A stretch of DNA of 64,000 nt from Rhizobium giardinii bv. giardinii H152 (GTDB lineage: Bacteria; Pseudomonadota; Alphaproteobacteria; Rhizobiales; Rhizobiaceae), in contig NZ_KB902702.1 of the NCBI RefSeq assembly GCF_000379605.1, forward strand, positions 298,471-362,470, read 5' to 3'. Of this stretch, positions 1 through 12,482 are shown piece after piece. The translations under genes were made by a program, and so were the position numbers. The notes under the pieces were generated by a model. That model saw only the letters and a program-made list of their open reading frames with translations. It had not been told where the DNA came from and searched no databases. How positions within the stretch are numbered: position 1 is the stretch's first letter; each line of letters begins with the position of its first letter.

Positions 1-42
1 ATTGCAGGGGTACGCAACAGCCGCCGCCCGGTAAGGCTGGCT

Positions 43-1125
43 TCAGTTGACCGCAGTGATGCTGAAACCGTCCTTGCGCAACAGTTCGATCACGCCCTCA
101 TCCCCCGGCAGGTGCAGCGCACCGACCGCCATGAAGACGTTGCCGCCGTCGAGGATCGGCCTGGCGCGGGCGGCCATGGTCTTGTTGCGGTCGATGACGA
201 TGCGCTGCTCGAAATCGGCGTAATCGGTGCTGTCGCCAGGTGACTTCTCCTCCGAAACGGCCTTCATCAGCGGCATGACCATGCCGGTATCGCCGGTCAG
301 ATAGAGTTCCGTCGTCGTCTCCATCACGTCGGCGACGGTGTCGCCGAGATCAAGGGTCTCGATCAGCGCATCGAGATGAAATTGCACCGGCAGCGCGTCC
401 ATGGCCTTCAGCTGCTCCACCAGCGTTTCCAGACCTTTCAGGCTCTTGCCCTGTTTCAGCGCATCCTCCGCCAGTTTCTTGTCGAGGAACGAGGCGCCGG
501 CCGCCTTGCGGCTCATCTCGCAGGCGGGAAGGGCGACGAAGCTGGCGATCATCCAGGGCTTCATCTTCGCCACCAAGGTCAGCGGAATGCCGCGCTCCTT
601 CAATCCTGCCGTCAGCTTTTCCTGTTCCTCGGCCTTCAGAAAGTCCTTGATCGACTTGCCGTCGGTAAACATCGTCAGTTCCGGCTGCATCAGGAGCGCT
701 GCCGCTGCCTTGCGCTCGTCGACGATCTCGTCGGATTCGACGATCACGGTCTTTGCGGTTTCATAGGCCTCGCTGGCACCCTTGGGCATGGCAAGCACGC
801 GCGGATCGGTGACATGCATGGTGCCCAGCAGATAGGACGACGCGATACCCGGCTTCTCGATCTTCCAGAACAGGCCCTTGCCGTTCGGCACGGCCGCGGC
901 TTGCCTTTCAAGAGCGGCAAACCGCGCGGGATCGGAGGCACGCATCTCGGCGATCAGGTTCCTGCCGCCGCAGGCATCCTGCGCCGCACGGGCCGGCGAG
1001 AGGGAGAGAAGCGTGACAATCAGGCTGAGAGCAAACAGCACATGCAGCGTTGCGATCAGCGTGAGAACCGTGTCGCCCAGTTCCCTCGCCACGGCGCGGG
1101 CCGGCTTTGCAAGATGCTGAAACAT
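43..1125 (-). CDS. TraB/GumN family protein
   Basis: This 360-residue protein resembles the TraB/GumN family, whose bacterial members have no firmly assigned reaction. The hallmark seen is a GTMHV-type motif ('SYLLGTMHVTDPR') in the N-terminal third and a late 'VFMAVGALHLPGDEGV' segment near the C-terminus, the two conserved blocks of the family. A hydrophobic stretch at about residues 18-45 followed by Ala-rich 'SPARAA' suggests an exported or membrane-anchored protein. I chose the ATG at 1125 (MFQHLAKP...); an in-frame ATG 18 codons upstream lacks family-like sequence. It lies downstream of xerC on the same strand with about 100 bases between. Family assignment is firm; cellular role is unknown. 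Confidence 0.85.
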   Translation of the reverse strand: MFQHLAKPARAVARELGDTVLTLIATLHVLFALSLIVTLLSLSPARAAQDACGGRNLIAEMRASDPARFAALERQAAAVPNGKGLFWKIEKPGIASSYLLGTMHVTDPRVLAMPKGASEAYETAKTVIVESDEIVDERKAAAALLMQPELTMFTDGKSIKDFLKAEEQEKLTAGLKERGIPLTLVAKMKPWMIASFVALPACEMSRKAAGASFLDKKLAEDALKQGKSLKGLETLVEQLKAMDALPVQFHLDALIETLDLGDTVADVMETTTELYLTGDTGMVMPLMKAVSEEKSPGDSTDYADFEQRIVIDRNKTMAARARPILDGGNVFMAVGALHLPGDEGVIELLRKDGFSITAVN

Positions 1126-1222
1126 TATCGATCCTGTGTGTGGCGGGTCATCGCGCCAGCCTATCCGCGCAAGCCTCACGCGCGTTTAACAAAGCTGGTT
1201 AACGCTTCGACGAGGGCGAAAT

Positions 1223-2158
1223 TCAGGCGCGCGGATGCGCCCGGTCGTAGATTTCCAGGAGCCGGGCGGAATCGACGCCGGTATAGACCTGGGTGGTCGA
1301 GAGGCTGGCATGGCCGAGCAGTTCCTGGATGGTCCGCAAGTCGCCGCCGCCGGCCAGAAGATGCGTGGCGAAGGAGTGGCGCAGCGCATGCGGCGTTGCG
1401 GTGTCCGGCAGGCCGAGCGCGCCGCGCAACCGCTGCATTTCGCGCTGGATGATCGCCGCCTGCAGCTTGCCGCCCTTGGCGCCGCGAAACAGCGGGCCGT
1501 CGTCAACAAGGTGATAGGGGCAGAGTTTCTCATAGGCCCGCACGGCATCGACCGCCGCCGCGATCAGCGGGACCACGCGGGTCTTGCCCCCCTTGCCATG
1601 GATGCGCAGCGCCGTCGGCGTGCCGGCAAAATCGGATGGCGTCAGGTCGAGCGCTTCGGAGATGCGCAAGCCGCAGCCGTAAAGCAACGTGAGCACCGCG
1701 GCGTTGCGGGTGGCAATCCAGGGTTCTTCGGCAAGCTGCGCCTCATGAGTGACGACGGTCAATGCGTCCTTGTCCGTCAGCGGCTTGGGCAGGGATTTCG
1801 GCTGTTTCGGCGAGCGGACGGCCGCTGCACCGGCGGCGTTGGCGAGGCCCTTTTTCTCCAGATGCCTAAGGAAGGAGCGCAGCCCGGCAAGCCCGCGGCC
1901 GAGCGTTCGTGCACCCGCTCCGTCTTTTCTGCGGGCCGCAAGGAAACCGCGCAGGTCGCCCGGACGCAGCGCGTGGATATCGCTCAAGCGGACCGGGCCG
2001 CTCAGGTGGCCGGTGAGGAAGTGCAGGAACTGCCGCGTGTCGCGCTCGTAGGCGACGACGGTCTTGTCCGACAGCCGCCGCTCCCGGCTGAGCGCCGCCA
2101 GCCAGCGCTGGCGCTCCGCCATCAGTTCCGGATGGCCGATAATCAGCAGTTCGTTCAT
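1223..2158 (-). CDS. xerC: Tyrosine recombinase XerC
   Basis: Site-specific tyrosine recombinase of 311 residues, the usual XerC length. With XerD it is expected to resolve chromosome dimers at dif. The N-terminal SAM-like core-binding domain contains 'TVVAYERDTRQFLHFL'. The catalytic domain shows the first Arg in 'GCGLRISEAL', the His-x-x-Arg pair in 'HALRHSFATHLL', the late His in 'GHASLSTTQVY' and the nucleophile Tyr in the same 'TQVYTGVD' block. The ATG at 2158 is preferred because a GGGGA Shine-Dalgarno lies upstream; the ATG at 2176 has none. It is divergent from the acyltransferase. No mobile-element context is present, so this is the chromosomal enzyme, not an integrase. Confidence 0.93.
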   Translation of the reverse strand: MNELLIIGHPELMAERQRWLAALSRERRLSDKTVVAYERDTRQFLHFLTGHLSGPVRLSDIHALRPGDLRGFLAARRKDGAGARTLGRGLAGLRSFLRHLEKKGLANAAGAAAVRSPKQPKSLPKPLTDKDALTVVTHEAQLAEEPWIATRNAAVLTLLYGCGLRISEALDLTPSDFAGTPTALRIHGKGGKTRVVPLIAAAVDAVRAYEKLCPYHLVDDGPLFRGAKGGKLQAAIIQREMQRLRGALGLPDTATPHALRHSFATHLLAGGGDLRTIQELLGHASLSTTQVYTGVDSARLLEIYDRAHPRA

Positions 2159-2293
2159 GCTCGTTTTCCCCGCCATTCGGTCGTGGCGAGTTTGCCCCGG
2201 ATGCCGTTATGTTTTTCCTAATGACCCTTGGAAACTGTCACGTCCGGATCATATTCACCTGCGATAGCTGAGCGCAGACGAGGCGGGAAGACG

Positions 2294-3235
2294 ATGGCAA
2301 GACGCGATTCGGCAAGCGGTTTCACGTATTTTGCAGAGACGATCGCGCTGGTTTCCCAGGGCCAGCCGGGGCATATCGTCGACAGGCTGATTGCCGAGCG
2401 TGGTGAGCGTATCGTCAGGCATCCGCTCTGGCCGGTGATGCGGCCGTTTCTCTATACGGTCCTGAATTATCGCAAGGCCATCGAGTTTGCCGACAATGTC
2501 GCCAACCTGCCGGGCTTTCATGCCTTCCAGTATCTGAGTGATGTCCTCGCGCTCGATATCCGTGTGCGCAATGTCGAGCGCATTCCCCAAACCGGCGGCT
2601 TCCTGCTGGTCAGCAACCATCCGACCGGCATTGCCGACGGCGTCGCCGTCTTCGACCTTCTGAAGCAGCGCCGGCCCGACATGATGTTCTTCGCCAATCG
2701 CGATGCCATCCGGGTCAATCCGCGCCTTGTCGAGATGGTCATTCCGGTCGAATGGCGCGACGACTACAAGACGAAGCTGAAGGCGCGCGAAACGCTGCAA
2801 GTCACCAACCGGGCGATCGCGGAAGGCAAGGCGACCGTGCTCTTTCCGTCCGGCCGCATCGCCTATTGGGCGGACGGGCGGCTCAACGAACGTCCGTGGA
2901 AAACCTCCGCCGTCGGCTTTGCCCGCAAATACAATCTGCCGATCCTGCCGGTCCACATGACGGCGCGCAATTCCGGCCTGTTCTACTGGCTGGCCAAGTG
3001 GTCGACCGAACTGCGCGACATGACGGTGTTCCACGAACTTCTGAACAAGAAGGGCAACGTCTTCGATTTCACCATCGGCAACCTCATCGGGCCTGATGCG
3101 CTGGACGGCGATCCGGCCGAGGTGACGCGCGCTCTGGAGCAGCACACGGTGTTTGATCTGGCGCGGGATGGCGATGCGGCGTTCACAGCTGTTCCGTCGC
3201 GGGAGCCCATCGCAAAGGACGATGTAGCACTCTGA
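2294..3235 (+). CDS. PlsC-like acyltransferase
   Basis: A 313-residue protein with the glycerol-3-phosphate/lysophosphatidate acyltransferase fold. The catalytic block appears as 'LLVSNHPTGIADGVAV' (an N-H-x4-D variant of HX4D). The later 'LFPSGRIAYWADG' and 'ILPVHMTARNSG' correspond to the substrate-binding motifs that usually read FPEG and P. The Ser in place of Glu suggests a relative of PlsC rather than PlsC itself, possibly an ornithine-lipid or other lysolipid acyltransferase. The ATG at 2294 follows GAGGCGGGAAG; an upstream ATG at 2228 would add 22 unlike residues. The last codons lie inside a dispersed repeat (see 3211-3285), so the C-terminal tail 'AKDDVAL' is repeat-encoded. Confidence 0.85.
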   Translation: MARRDSASGFTYFAETIALVSQGQPGHIVDRLIAERGERIVRHPLWPVMRPFLYTVLNYRKAIEFADNVANLPGFHAFQYLSDVLALDIRVRNVERIPQTGGFLLVSNHPTGIADGVAVFDLLKQRRPDMMFFANRDAIRVNPRLVEMVIPVEWRDDYKTKLKARETLQVTNRAIAEGKATVLFPSGRIAYWADGRLNERPWKTSAVGFARKYNLPILPVHMTARNSGLFYWLAKWSTELRDMTVFHELLNKKGNVFDFTIGNLIGPDALDGDPAEVTRALEQHTVFDLARDGDAAFTAVPSREPIAKDDVAL

Positions 3236-3285
3236 AACTGCTGCATAATTCCTTAGATAGATTCCGATTTAGGTATCAGGTAGTA
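3211..3285 (+). repeat. Dispersed rhizobial repeat, copy A
   Basis: The block AAAGGACGaTGTAGCACTcT with the following GAAAcTGCtgcATAATT recurs at 33094-33130 with only about five differences in 35 bases and in the same orientation. Both copies are followed by an imperfect dyad. From memory, near-identical blocks are scattered through Rhizobiaceae intergenic regions; that is recollection, not a search. Here the left part overlaps the 3' end of the acyltransferase gene. Confidence 0.6.
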
Positions 3286-3324
3286 AGGTGGGCTTGAAGC
3301 GCGCTGGACGGCGCTGCCCCACAC

Positions 3325-3355
3325 AAAAAAAGCCCCGCGATCGTCTCGCGAGGCT
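3325..3355 (-). terminator. Rho-independent terminator of tal
   Basis: On the minus strand a 10-bp stem AGCCTCGCGA/TCGCGGGGCT (one G-T pair) with a 5-base loop is followed by at least six T residues. It lies about 30 bases past the transaldolase stop codon. Confidence 0.9.
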
Positions 3356-3382
3356 TCCAGCTCATTCAACGCTCTGAACCAA

Positions 3383-4036
3383 TCAGGCGATCTTCTGGCC
3401 GGTCTTGGCCCAGTCGGCGAGGAAGGCTTCGAGGCCCTTGTCGGTCAGCGGGTGCTTGACCAGCGCCTTCAGCGTTGCCGGCGGTGCGGTGATCACGTCG
3501 GCGCCGATCAGGGCTGCTTCCTTGACGTGGTTGACCGTGCGGATCGAGGCGGCGAGGATTTCGGTCTCGTAGCCGTAATTGTCGAAGATCTGGCGGATTT
3601 CGCGGATCAGGTCCATGCCGTCGAAGGCGATGTCGTCGAGACGGCCGACGAAGGGCGATACGAAGGTGGCGCCGGCCTTGGCGGCGAGCAGCGCCTGGTT
3701 GGCCGAGAAGCACAGCGTCACGTTGGTCTGGTGGCCGTCGGAGGTCAGGTTCTTGCAGGCCTTCAGGCCATCGAGCGTCAGCGGCAGCTTGATGCAGATG
3801 TTGTCGGCGATCTTCGATATGACAGCCGCTTCCTTCATCATCGATTCGTAATCGGTCGCCGCGACTTCAGCCGAAACCGGGCCTTCGACGATGCCGCAGA
3901 TTTCCTTGGTGACTTCCAGGATGTTGCGGCCGGACTTCAGGATCAGCGACGGATTGGTCGTCACGCCATCGACGAGCCCGAGGTCATTCAACTCCCGGAT
4001 TTCGTTCACATCGGCTGTATCGACAAAAAACTTCAT
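3383..4036 (-). CDS. tal: Transaldolase (short TalC/MipB type)
   Basis: A 217-residue transaldolase of the short subfamily, of the length seen in bacterial TalC and fructose-6-phosphate aldolase. It moves dihydroxyacetone units between sugar phosphates in the non-oxidative pentose phosphate pathway. The sequence begins '[16 protein letters not shown]' and has '[13 protein letters not shown]'. The Schiff-base Lys lies in 'NICIKLPLT'. The C-terminal region ends '[14 protein letters not shown]'. The start at 4036 follows a GGGAGAA ribosome site. It is divergent from priA and has its own terminator. Transaldolase is favoured over fructose-6-phosphate aldolase by context, but the two are close. 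Confidence 0.93.
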   Translation of the reverse strand: MKFFVDTADVNEIRELNDLGLVDGVTTNPSLILKSGRNILEVTKEICGIVEGPVSAEVAATDYESMMKEAAVISKIADNICIKLPLTLDGLKACKNLTSDGHQTNVTLCFSANQALLAAKAGATFVSPFVGRLDDIAFDGMDLIREIRQIFDNYGYETEILAASIRTVNHVKEAALIGADVITAPPATLKALVKHPLTDKGLEAFLADWAKTGQKIA

Positions 4037-4118
4037 GGGTATTCTCCCTTGGGATGCGCGGGCTGCTTGATGTTTCGGGGGTTTTCTTTAACGCAATCCG
4101 CAGGCAAGGTCACGGCTG

Positions 4119-6323
4119 ATGACCGAAGATTCGACCGATTTGTTTGACGGCCTGTTCGCCCGCCGGGTCGTGCCCGTGCTGGTGCCGATGCCCGCTCCGA
4201 AAGCATACTCCTATACGGTGCCGGAAGGAATGGCCGTCGAACCCGGTTCGATCGTGCAGGTGCCGCTCGGACCGCGCCAGGTCATGGGCGTCGTCTGGGA
4301 CGGCACGGATGATGGCGGCGTCGACCCGAAGAAGCTCAAGGCCGTTACCCAGGTGTTCGACTGCCCGCCGCTCGGGAAGGACATGCGCGCTTTCATCGAC
4401 TGGGTCGCAACCTATACCGTCTCGCCACCCGGTCTCGTCGCCCGCATGGCGCTGCGCGCGCCGGCTGCCTTCGATCCGGAGCCGATGATCGAGGGGCTGC
4501 GGCTCACCGACACGCGGCCCGAACGGATGACGACAGCGCGCGAGCGGGTGATAGCCGCCGCCGATAACGGCTTTGCCTGGACGCGCTCGGGCCTTGCCCA
4601 TGCGGCGGGAACCTCGTCGAGCGTGATCGACGGGCTCGTGGCGCAGGGCGTGTTCGAGACGGTCTTCATGGCGCCGCCGCCGGTCGTGGCTGTGCCGGAC
4701 CCGGACTATGTCGAGCATCGTCTCGAGGGACCGCAGAAACAGGCGGCGCAGGACTTGTTGGAGAGTGTCGCGGCAGGCGGTTTTTCCGTCTCGCTGATCG
4801 ACGGCATCACCGGCTCCGGCAAGACCGAGGTCTATTTCGAAGCGATCGCGGCGACGCTGAGGGCGGGCAAGCAGGTGCTGATCCTGTTGCCGGAAATCGC
4901 GCTTACGGCGAGTTTTCTGGAGCGTTTCCAGGACCGCTTCGGCTCCAAGCCTGCCGAGTGGCATTCGGATCTTGCGCCGCGCACACGCGAAAAGGTCTGG
5001 CGGCAGGTGACGGAGGGTCGTGTCCGTGTCGTCGCCGGCGCGCGCTCCGCGCTGTTCCTGCCGTTCGAAAATCTCGGCCTCATCATCGTCGACGAAGAGC
5101 ATGACCCGGCCTACAAGCAGGAAGACCGCGTCTTCTACAATGCGCGCGACATGGCGGTGGTGCGCGCCCGCATCGGCAATTTCCCGATCGTTCTCGTTTC
5201 GGCGACGCCTTCGGTCGAGAGCCGGGTGAACGGCGATCTCGGCCGCTACAGGCCGATCCACCTGCCGACTCGCTTCGGCGACGCCGCACTCCCGGACCTC
5301 GGCGTCGTCGACATGCGCCGGCATCCGCCGGAGCGCGGCGGCTTCCTGTCGCCGGTGCTGCTCAACCAGATCGGCAAGGCCGTCGGGCGCGGCGAGCAGG
5401 CGCTGCTGTTCCTCAATCGCCGCGGCTATGCGCCGCTGACGCTCTGCCGCGTCTGTGGCCATCGCTTCCAGTGTCCCGATTGCTCGAGCTGGCTGGTCGA
5501 GCACCGGTTCCGTGGGCAGATCCAGTGCCATCATTGCGGCTATGCGCAAAGGACGCCGGAGAGCTGCCCGGAATGCGGCACCTTCGATCATCTGGTTGCC
5601 TGCGGTCCCGGCGTCGAGCGCATCGCCGAAGAGGTCGACCGGCATTTCCCCGATGCCCGCACCATCGTGCTTTCCTCCGATCTGATGGGCGTCAAGCGGC
5701 TGCGTCTGGAACTGGAGGCCATTGCCCGCGGCGAAGCGGATATCGTCGTCGGCACGCAGCTCGTCGCCAAGGGCCATAATTTCCCGATGATGACCTTCGT
5801 CGGCATCGTCGATGCCGATATCGGCCTTGCCAATGGCGATCCGCGGGCGGCCGAGCGAACGTTCCAGCTGCTCAGCCAGGTGACGGGTCGGGCGGGGCGC
5901 ACCGGCCTGAAGAGCCTCGGCCTGCTGCAGACCTACCAGCCGCAGCATCCGGTGATGCAGGCGATTGTCTCGGGCGATTCGGAAGCGTTTTACGAGCGGG
6001 AGATCAACGAGCGCGAAAAGGCGCTGTTGCCGCCATTCGGGCGCCTGGCCTCCGTCATCGTCTCGGCCGATACCCGCGCCGATGCGGAAGCGCACGCGCG
6101 CGGCTTGCGGCAGGCCGCACCCCGCGTCAGCGGCATCAGCATCCTCGGGCCGGCCGAGGCGCCACTCGCGCTGATCCGCGGCCGTCACCGCTTCCGGCTC
6201 CTGGTGCACGGCCGCCGCAACAGCGACATGCAGGCCTTCGTGAAGACGATGATGGCGAGCGGTCCGAAAGTGCGCGGCTCCGTCAGCGTGCAGCTCGATA
6301 TCGACCCGCAGAGTTTTCTGTGA
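4119..6323 (+). CDS. priA: Primosomal protein N' (PriA helicase)
   Basis: A 734-residue replication-restart helicase that loads the replisome at stalled forks. The N-terminal 3'-DNA-binding domain is followed by the helicase core with Walker A 'DGITGSGKTEVYF', a DEEH box in 'LIIVDEEHDPAYKQEDR' and 'LVSATPSVESR'. An eight-cysteine zinc-binding insertion carries CRVCG, CPDC, CHHCG and CPECG. Motif V/VI residues are seen in 'VGTQLVAKGHNFPMM' and 'QVTGRAGRTGLKSLG'. Length and motif order match PriA throughout. Divergent from tal with an 82-base gap. Confidence 0.97.
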   Translation: MTEDSTDLFDGLFARRVVPVLVPMPAPKAYSYTVPEGMAVEPGSIVQVPLGPRQVMGVVWDGTDDGGVDPKKLKAVTQVFDCPPLGKDMRAFIDWVATYTVSPPGLVARMALRAPAAFDPEPMIEGLRLTDTRPERMTTARERVIAAADNGFAWTRSGLAHAAGTSSSVIDGLVAQGVFETVFMAPPPVVAVPDPDYVEHRLEGPQKQAAQDLLESVAAGGFSVSLIDGITGSGKTEVYFEAIAATLRAGKQVLILLPEIALTASFLERFQDRFGSKPAEWHSDLAPRTREKVWRQVTEGRVRVVAGARSALFLPFENLGLIIVDEEHDPAYKQEDRVFYNARDMAVVRARIGNFPIVLVSATPSVESRVNGDLGRYRPIHLPTRFGDAALPDLGVVDMRRHPPERGGFLSPVLLNQIGKAVGRGEQALLFLNRRGYAPLTLCRVCGHRFQCPDCSSWLVEHRFRGQIQCHHCGYAQRTPESCPECGTFDHLVACGPGVERIAEEVDRHFPDARTIVLSSDLMGVKRLRLELEAIARGEADIVVGTQLVAKGHNFPMMTFVGIVDADIGLANGDPRAAERTFQLLSQVTGRAGRTGLKSLGLLQTYQPQHPVMQAIVSGDSEAFYEREINEREKALLPPFGRLASVIVSADTRADAEAHARGLRQAAPRVSGISILGPAEAPLALIRGRHRFRLLVHGRRNSDMQAFVKTMMASGPKVRGSVSVQLDIDPQSFL

Positions 6324-6514
6324 GGCGACAGTATCGGCCGGTCTCCCTTCCGTAGGAATTACCCCTGCTTCGCAGATCTGAGGCGAAAAAGGGATGATAC
6401 CTGCGTTCCAATAGATGTGTGATGTGGGGCGCATGCCGCAACCATGATCGCCTTTTCGGAAGAATCCGTCTGTGCGATAAGCGATTCGGCTGAGCGAGTG
6501 GCGAGGGGCGCACC

Positions 6515-6901
6515 ATGGAGTTCTACATTCCGGCGGAAACAGGAGAATTTCTGGCGTTCTGCGCGGCCGTGGTCACGGCGTTGATCGGGGTTGTCTTTCT
6601 CTTTGCGCCCGGTCTCGCCTATCGGGTCGTCGGCATCGATTTGCGCGAGGGTCGGCGCGGTGGCTACGCCGAGGCGCGCTCGACCATGGGTGGCTTTCAT
6701 CTTGGCCTCGGCATCGCCGCCCTGCTTCTCGCCCAGCCGATGGTGTATCTGGCGCTCGGTGCCGCCTTCGCTCTCGCCGCTTTCGGCCGCATCCTGTCGA
6801 TGCTGTCGGACGGCGGCAACACCGTCATGAACTGGTTGTTCCTGAGCGTTCAAATCGTGCTCGCGGCCTTGCCCTTGGCCTACGTCTTCGGCCTCGTCTG
6901 A
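6515..6901 (+). CDS. DUF4345-like small membrane protein
   Basis: A 128-residue protein with four predicted membrane segments: about residues 10-32, 55-75, 75-95 and 105-126. A charged 'EARSTMGGFHLGLGIA' between the first and second segments resembles the conserved block of DUF4345 proteins, as does 'FGRILSMLSDGG'. No function is known for the family. The start follows GAGGGGCGCACC. It stands alone between priA and the atp operon. Family assignment is by recall of the motif. Confidence 0.65.
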   Translation: MEFYIPAETGEFLAFCAAVVTALIGVVFLFAPGLAYRVVGIDLREGRRGGYAEARSTMGGFHLGLGIAALLLAQPMVYLALGAAFALAAFGRILSMLSDGGNTVMNWLFLSVQIVLAALPLAYVFGLV

Positions 6902-7164
6902 CGAGGTTTTGCGGCGGGCGCACAACGACTTCGCCAGCTCATACCCCATTTTTGGCGAAATTCGGCCAAAACGATGCAGACTTATCACGCATTCGTACCG
7001 TTCGCGTGTTGCGAGTCCAGATATCCTATGCTAGACGAACCGCGACTTGTGGGGGAAGCAGGCCGCCCGGCTTGCGCATCCTTAAAAATATAGCAACAAA
7101 TTCAAGGTGTTGGGTTTACGGTTTCTCCGCAGACATCGCCCTTGGATTAAAATAAGAGAAGTTT

Positions 7165-7730
7165 GTGCCCGTGGCAGACACATCCCAGCTTATTTCCGGT
7201 GTTGCAGAAAGGTACGCGTCTTCGCTTTTCGATCTCGCGCTTGAAGCGGGAGCGGTGGAGAGCGTCGGGTCTGATCTGGACGCATTCCAGCGCATGATCG
7301 ATGACAGTGCCGATCTGAAGCGCCTCATTGTCAGCCCGGTCTTTTCCGCCGACGACCAGTTCAAGGCCATTTCCGCGATCGTCGCGAAGGCCGGCATCAC
7401 GGGTCTGGTAGGCAACTTCCTGAAAGTCGTTGCACGCAATCGCCGCCTGTTCGCGGTTCCCGGCATCGTCAAGTCGTATCGCGAAATCGCCGCCCGTCAT
7501 CGGGGCGAGGTTTCCGCTGAGGTGACTTCGGCCCATGCGCTCACGGCAGCGCAGCAAACTGAATTGAAGGCGGCGCTCAAGGGCGTCACCGGCAAAGACG
7601 TGGCGGTCAACGTCACCGTCGATCCGTCTATTCTCGGTGGTTTGATCGTCAAGGTCGGGTCCCGCCAGATTGACACTTCCCTTCGCACAAAGCTCTCGAG
7701 CCTTAAGCTTGCACTGAAAGAGGTCGGCTG

Positions 7731-7731
<1 letters not shown>
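7165..7731 (+). CDS. atpH: F1F0 ATP synthase subunit delta
   Basis: Subunit delta (188 residues) of the F1 sector, joining F1 to the peripheral stalk. It reads '[19 protein letters not shown]' at the start and ends with the conserved '[19 protein letters not shown]' block. The start is a GTG at 7165; a second GTG at 7171 is an in-frame alternative. First gene of atpHAGDC: its stop overlaps the atpA start by one base (TGATG), showing translational coupling. F0 genes are not adjacent, as is usual in alphaproteobacteria. Confidence 0.96.
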
Positions 7732-9260
<1,529 letters not shown>

Positions 9261-9288
9261 TCGGGTTCCATTAAGGACGGAATAACGG

Positions 9289-10164
9289 ATGCCTTCACTT
9301 AAGGATCTGAAAAACAGGATCGCCTCCGTCAAGGCGACGCAGAAGATCACCAAGGCGATGAAAATGGTCGCCGCGGCGAAGCTTCGGCGTGCCCAGGAGG
9401 CGGCCGAGGCCGCCCGGCCTTACTCGCAGCGGATGAGCGCGGTTCTCTCGAACATCGCTCAGGCTGTCGGTTCGGACGACAGCGCGCCGCGCCTGATGAC
9501 CGGCAACGGCCGCGACGAGACGCACCTCTTGGTGGTCTGCACGGCGGAACGCGGTCTTTGCGGCGGCTTCAACTCGCAGATCGCCCGCTTCGCTCGTGAC
9601 CACGTGCGCAAGCTGCTTGCCGAAGGCAAGACGGTGAAGATCATCTGCGTCGGCAAGAAGGGCTTCGATATCCTGCGTCGCGAATTCTCGTCGCTGATCA
9701 TCGACCGTGTCGACCTGCGCGAAGTCAAGAAGATCAGCTTCGAGAACGCCGACCAGATCGGCAAGAAGATCATCGGCCTGTTCGAAAAGGACGAGTTCGA
9801 TGTCTGCACGCTGTTCTATTCGGAGTTCAAGTCGGTCATCAGCCAGGTTCCGACGACGTTGCAGCTGATCCCGGCGGCGGCTCCGGCGGAAGCGGTCGCC
9901 GATACCGGCGCAATCTACGAATACGAGCCCGACGCGGGCGAGATCCTCAGCGATCTCATCCCGCGCAACATTTCGGTGCAGGTTTTCCGGGCTCTGCTCG
10001 AAAATGTTGCCGGCGAAATGGGTGCCAAGATGAGCGCGATGGACAACGCCACGCGCAATGCCGGTGAAATGATCAACAAGCTGACGCTTTCCTACAACCG
10101 TCAGCGCCAGGCTCAGATCACCAAGGAACTCATTGAAATCATTTCGGGCGCGGAAGCGCTCTAA
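9289..10164 (+). CDS. atpG: F1F0 ATP synthase subunit gamma
   Basis: Subunit gamma (291 residues), the rotating central stalk. The N-terminal helix '[20 protein letters not shown]' and the C-terminal helix '[20 protein letters not shown]' with '[19 protein letters not shown]' are diagnostic. The middle block '[15 protein letters not shown]' is also typical. It starts 28 bases after atpA with a GGACGGAA ribosome site. Confidence 0.98.
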   Translation: MPSLKDLKNRIASVKATQKITKAMKMVAAAKLRRAQEAAEAARPYSQRMSAVLSNIAQAVGSDDSAPRLMTGNGRDETHLLVVCTAERGLCGGFNSQIARFARDHVRKLLAEGKTVKIICVGKKGFDILRREFSSLIIDRVDLREVKKISFENADQIGKKIIGLFEKDEFDVCTLFYSEFKSVISQVPTTLQLIPAAAPAEAVADTGAIYEYEPDAGEILSDLIPRNISVQVFRALLENVAGEMGAKMSAMDNATRNAGEMINKLTLSYNRQRQAQITKELIEIISGAEAL

Positions 10165-10171
10165 GGTCTAG

Positions 10172-11710
<1,539 letters not shown>

Positions 11711-11840
11711 TGCGTTTCGATCGGGGCGGACCAAGGCTCGCCCCGATCTTCAATCGCTGCGGTTGGATAAGTCCGGCTGTACCGAACGGAATTCTCTACT
11801 GGCGGATTTTGGCCGGTAGCTCCAAAAGAAGCGAATGATC

Positions 11841-12248
11841 ATGGCTGATTTCAATTTCGAACTCGTCTCTCCGGAACGCCTGCTGCTGTCCGAGCGCGTC
11901 AGCGAAGTCGTCATTCCGGCAACGGAAGGCGAGATGACCGTCATGGCCAATCACGCCCCGACGATGACGACGGTCAAGCCCGGAGTCGTGACCGTGAAGG
12001 CAGCCGACGGCAAGGTCAGCCGTTACGTCGTATTCGGCGGTTTCGCCGACATCCTGCCGACGGGCTGCACACTGCTTGCCGAATCGGCCGTTCCTGTCGA
12101 GGAGGTCGATCGCACGTTGATCGAGAAACGGATCGAGGCCGCCAAGAACGAACTCGAGGGCATTGCGCATGGCGACGAACAGCGTACGAGGGCCGAGACG
12201 TTCCTGACCGAGCTCACCCAGTTGAACGGCATTCTAGTCGCCTTCTGA
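11841..12248 (+). CDS. atpC: F1F0 ATP synthase subunit epsilon
   Basis: Subunit epsilon (135 residues), part of the rotor and an inhibitor of ATP hydrolysis. It starts 'MADFNFELVSPERLLLS' and has the 'TEGEMTVMANHAPTMT' and 'VFGGFADILPTGCTLLA' blocks. An ATG two codons upstream (11835) is possible, but the AGAAG ribosome site fits 11841 better. Last gene of the F1 operon, followed by a strong terminator. Confidence 0.96.
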   Translation: MADFNFELVSPERLLLSERVSEVVIPATEGEMTVMANHAPTMTTVKPGVVTVKAADGKVSRYVVFGGFADILPTGCTLLAESAVPVEEVDRTLIEKRIEAAKNELEGIAHGDEQRTRAETFLTELTQLNGILVAF

Positions 12249-12269
12249 AAGGCTAATGAATGACTTTCC

Positions 12270-12293
12270 AACCCCGCTCCGGCGGGGTTTTTT
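12270..12293 (+). terminator. Rho-independent terminator of the atp operon
   Basis: An 8-bp perfect stem AACCCCGC/GCGGGGTT with a TCCG loop followed by T4, 21 bases beyond the atpC stop. Confidence 0.93.
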
Positions 12294-12482
12294 AATAACC
12301 ACCATTTCGATTTTGACGCGACATATCCATTTTCCGGACGGCCACTACCGCGCTAAGGCTTTGTTTCTAAATTCCCGCATTTGCGAGATGGTTTCACTAA
12401 CGATCGTTTTCCGGTAGGCTGCGTCCTTCGCAGACTTTTTGTATTTCGGGCGGGCCGCCCGACAAGGGACAAGAGGATACGC

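Noticed and set aside
1223..2158. Integrase suggesting a genomic island
   Set aside because: Sequence and length fit chromosomal XerC, with no attachment repeats or phage genes near.
4110..6434. Very long open frame on the minus strand opposite priA (774 codons)
   Set aside because: Arg/His/Asp-rich shadow of a high-GC gene; priA on the other strand has every expected motif.
7009..7032. TTGCGA/TATGCT as the atp promoter
   Set aside because: Spacing of 12 bases is too short for a sigma-70-type promoter.
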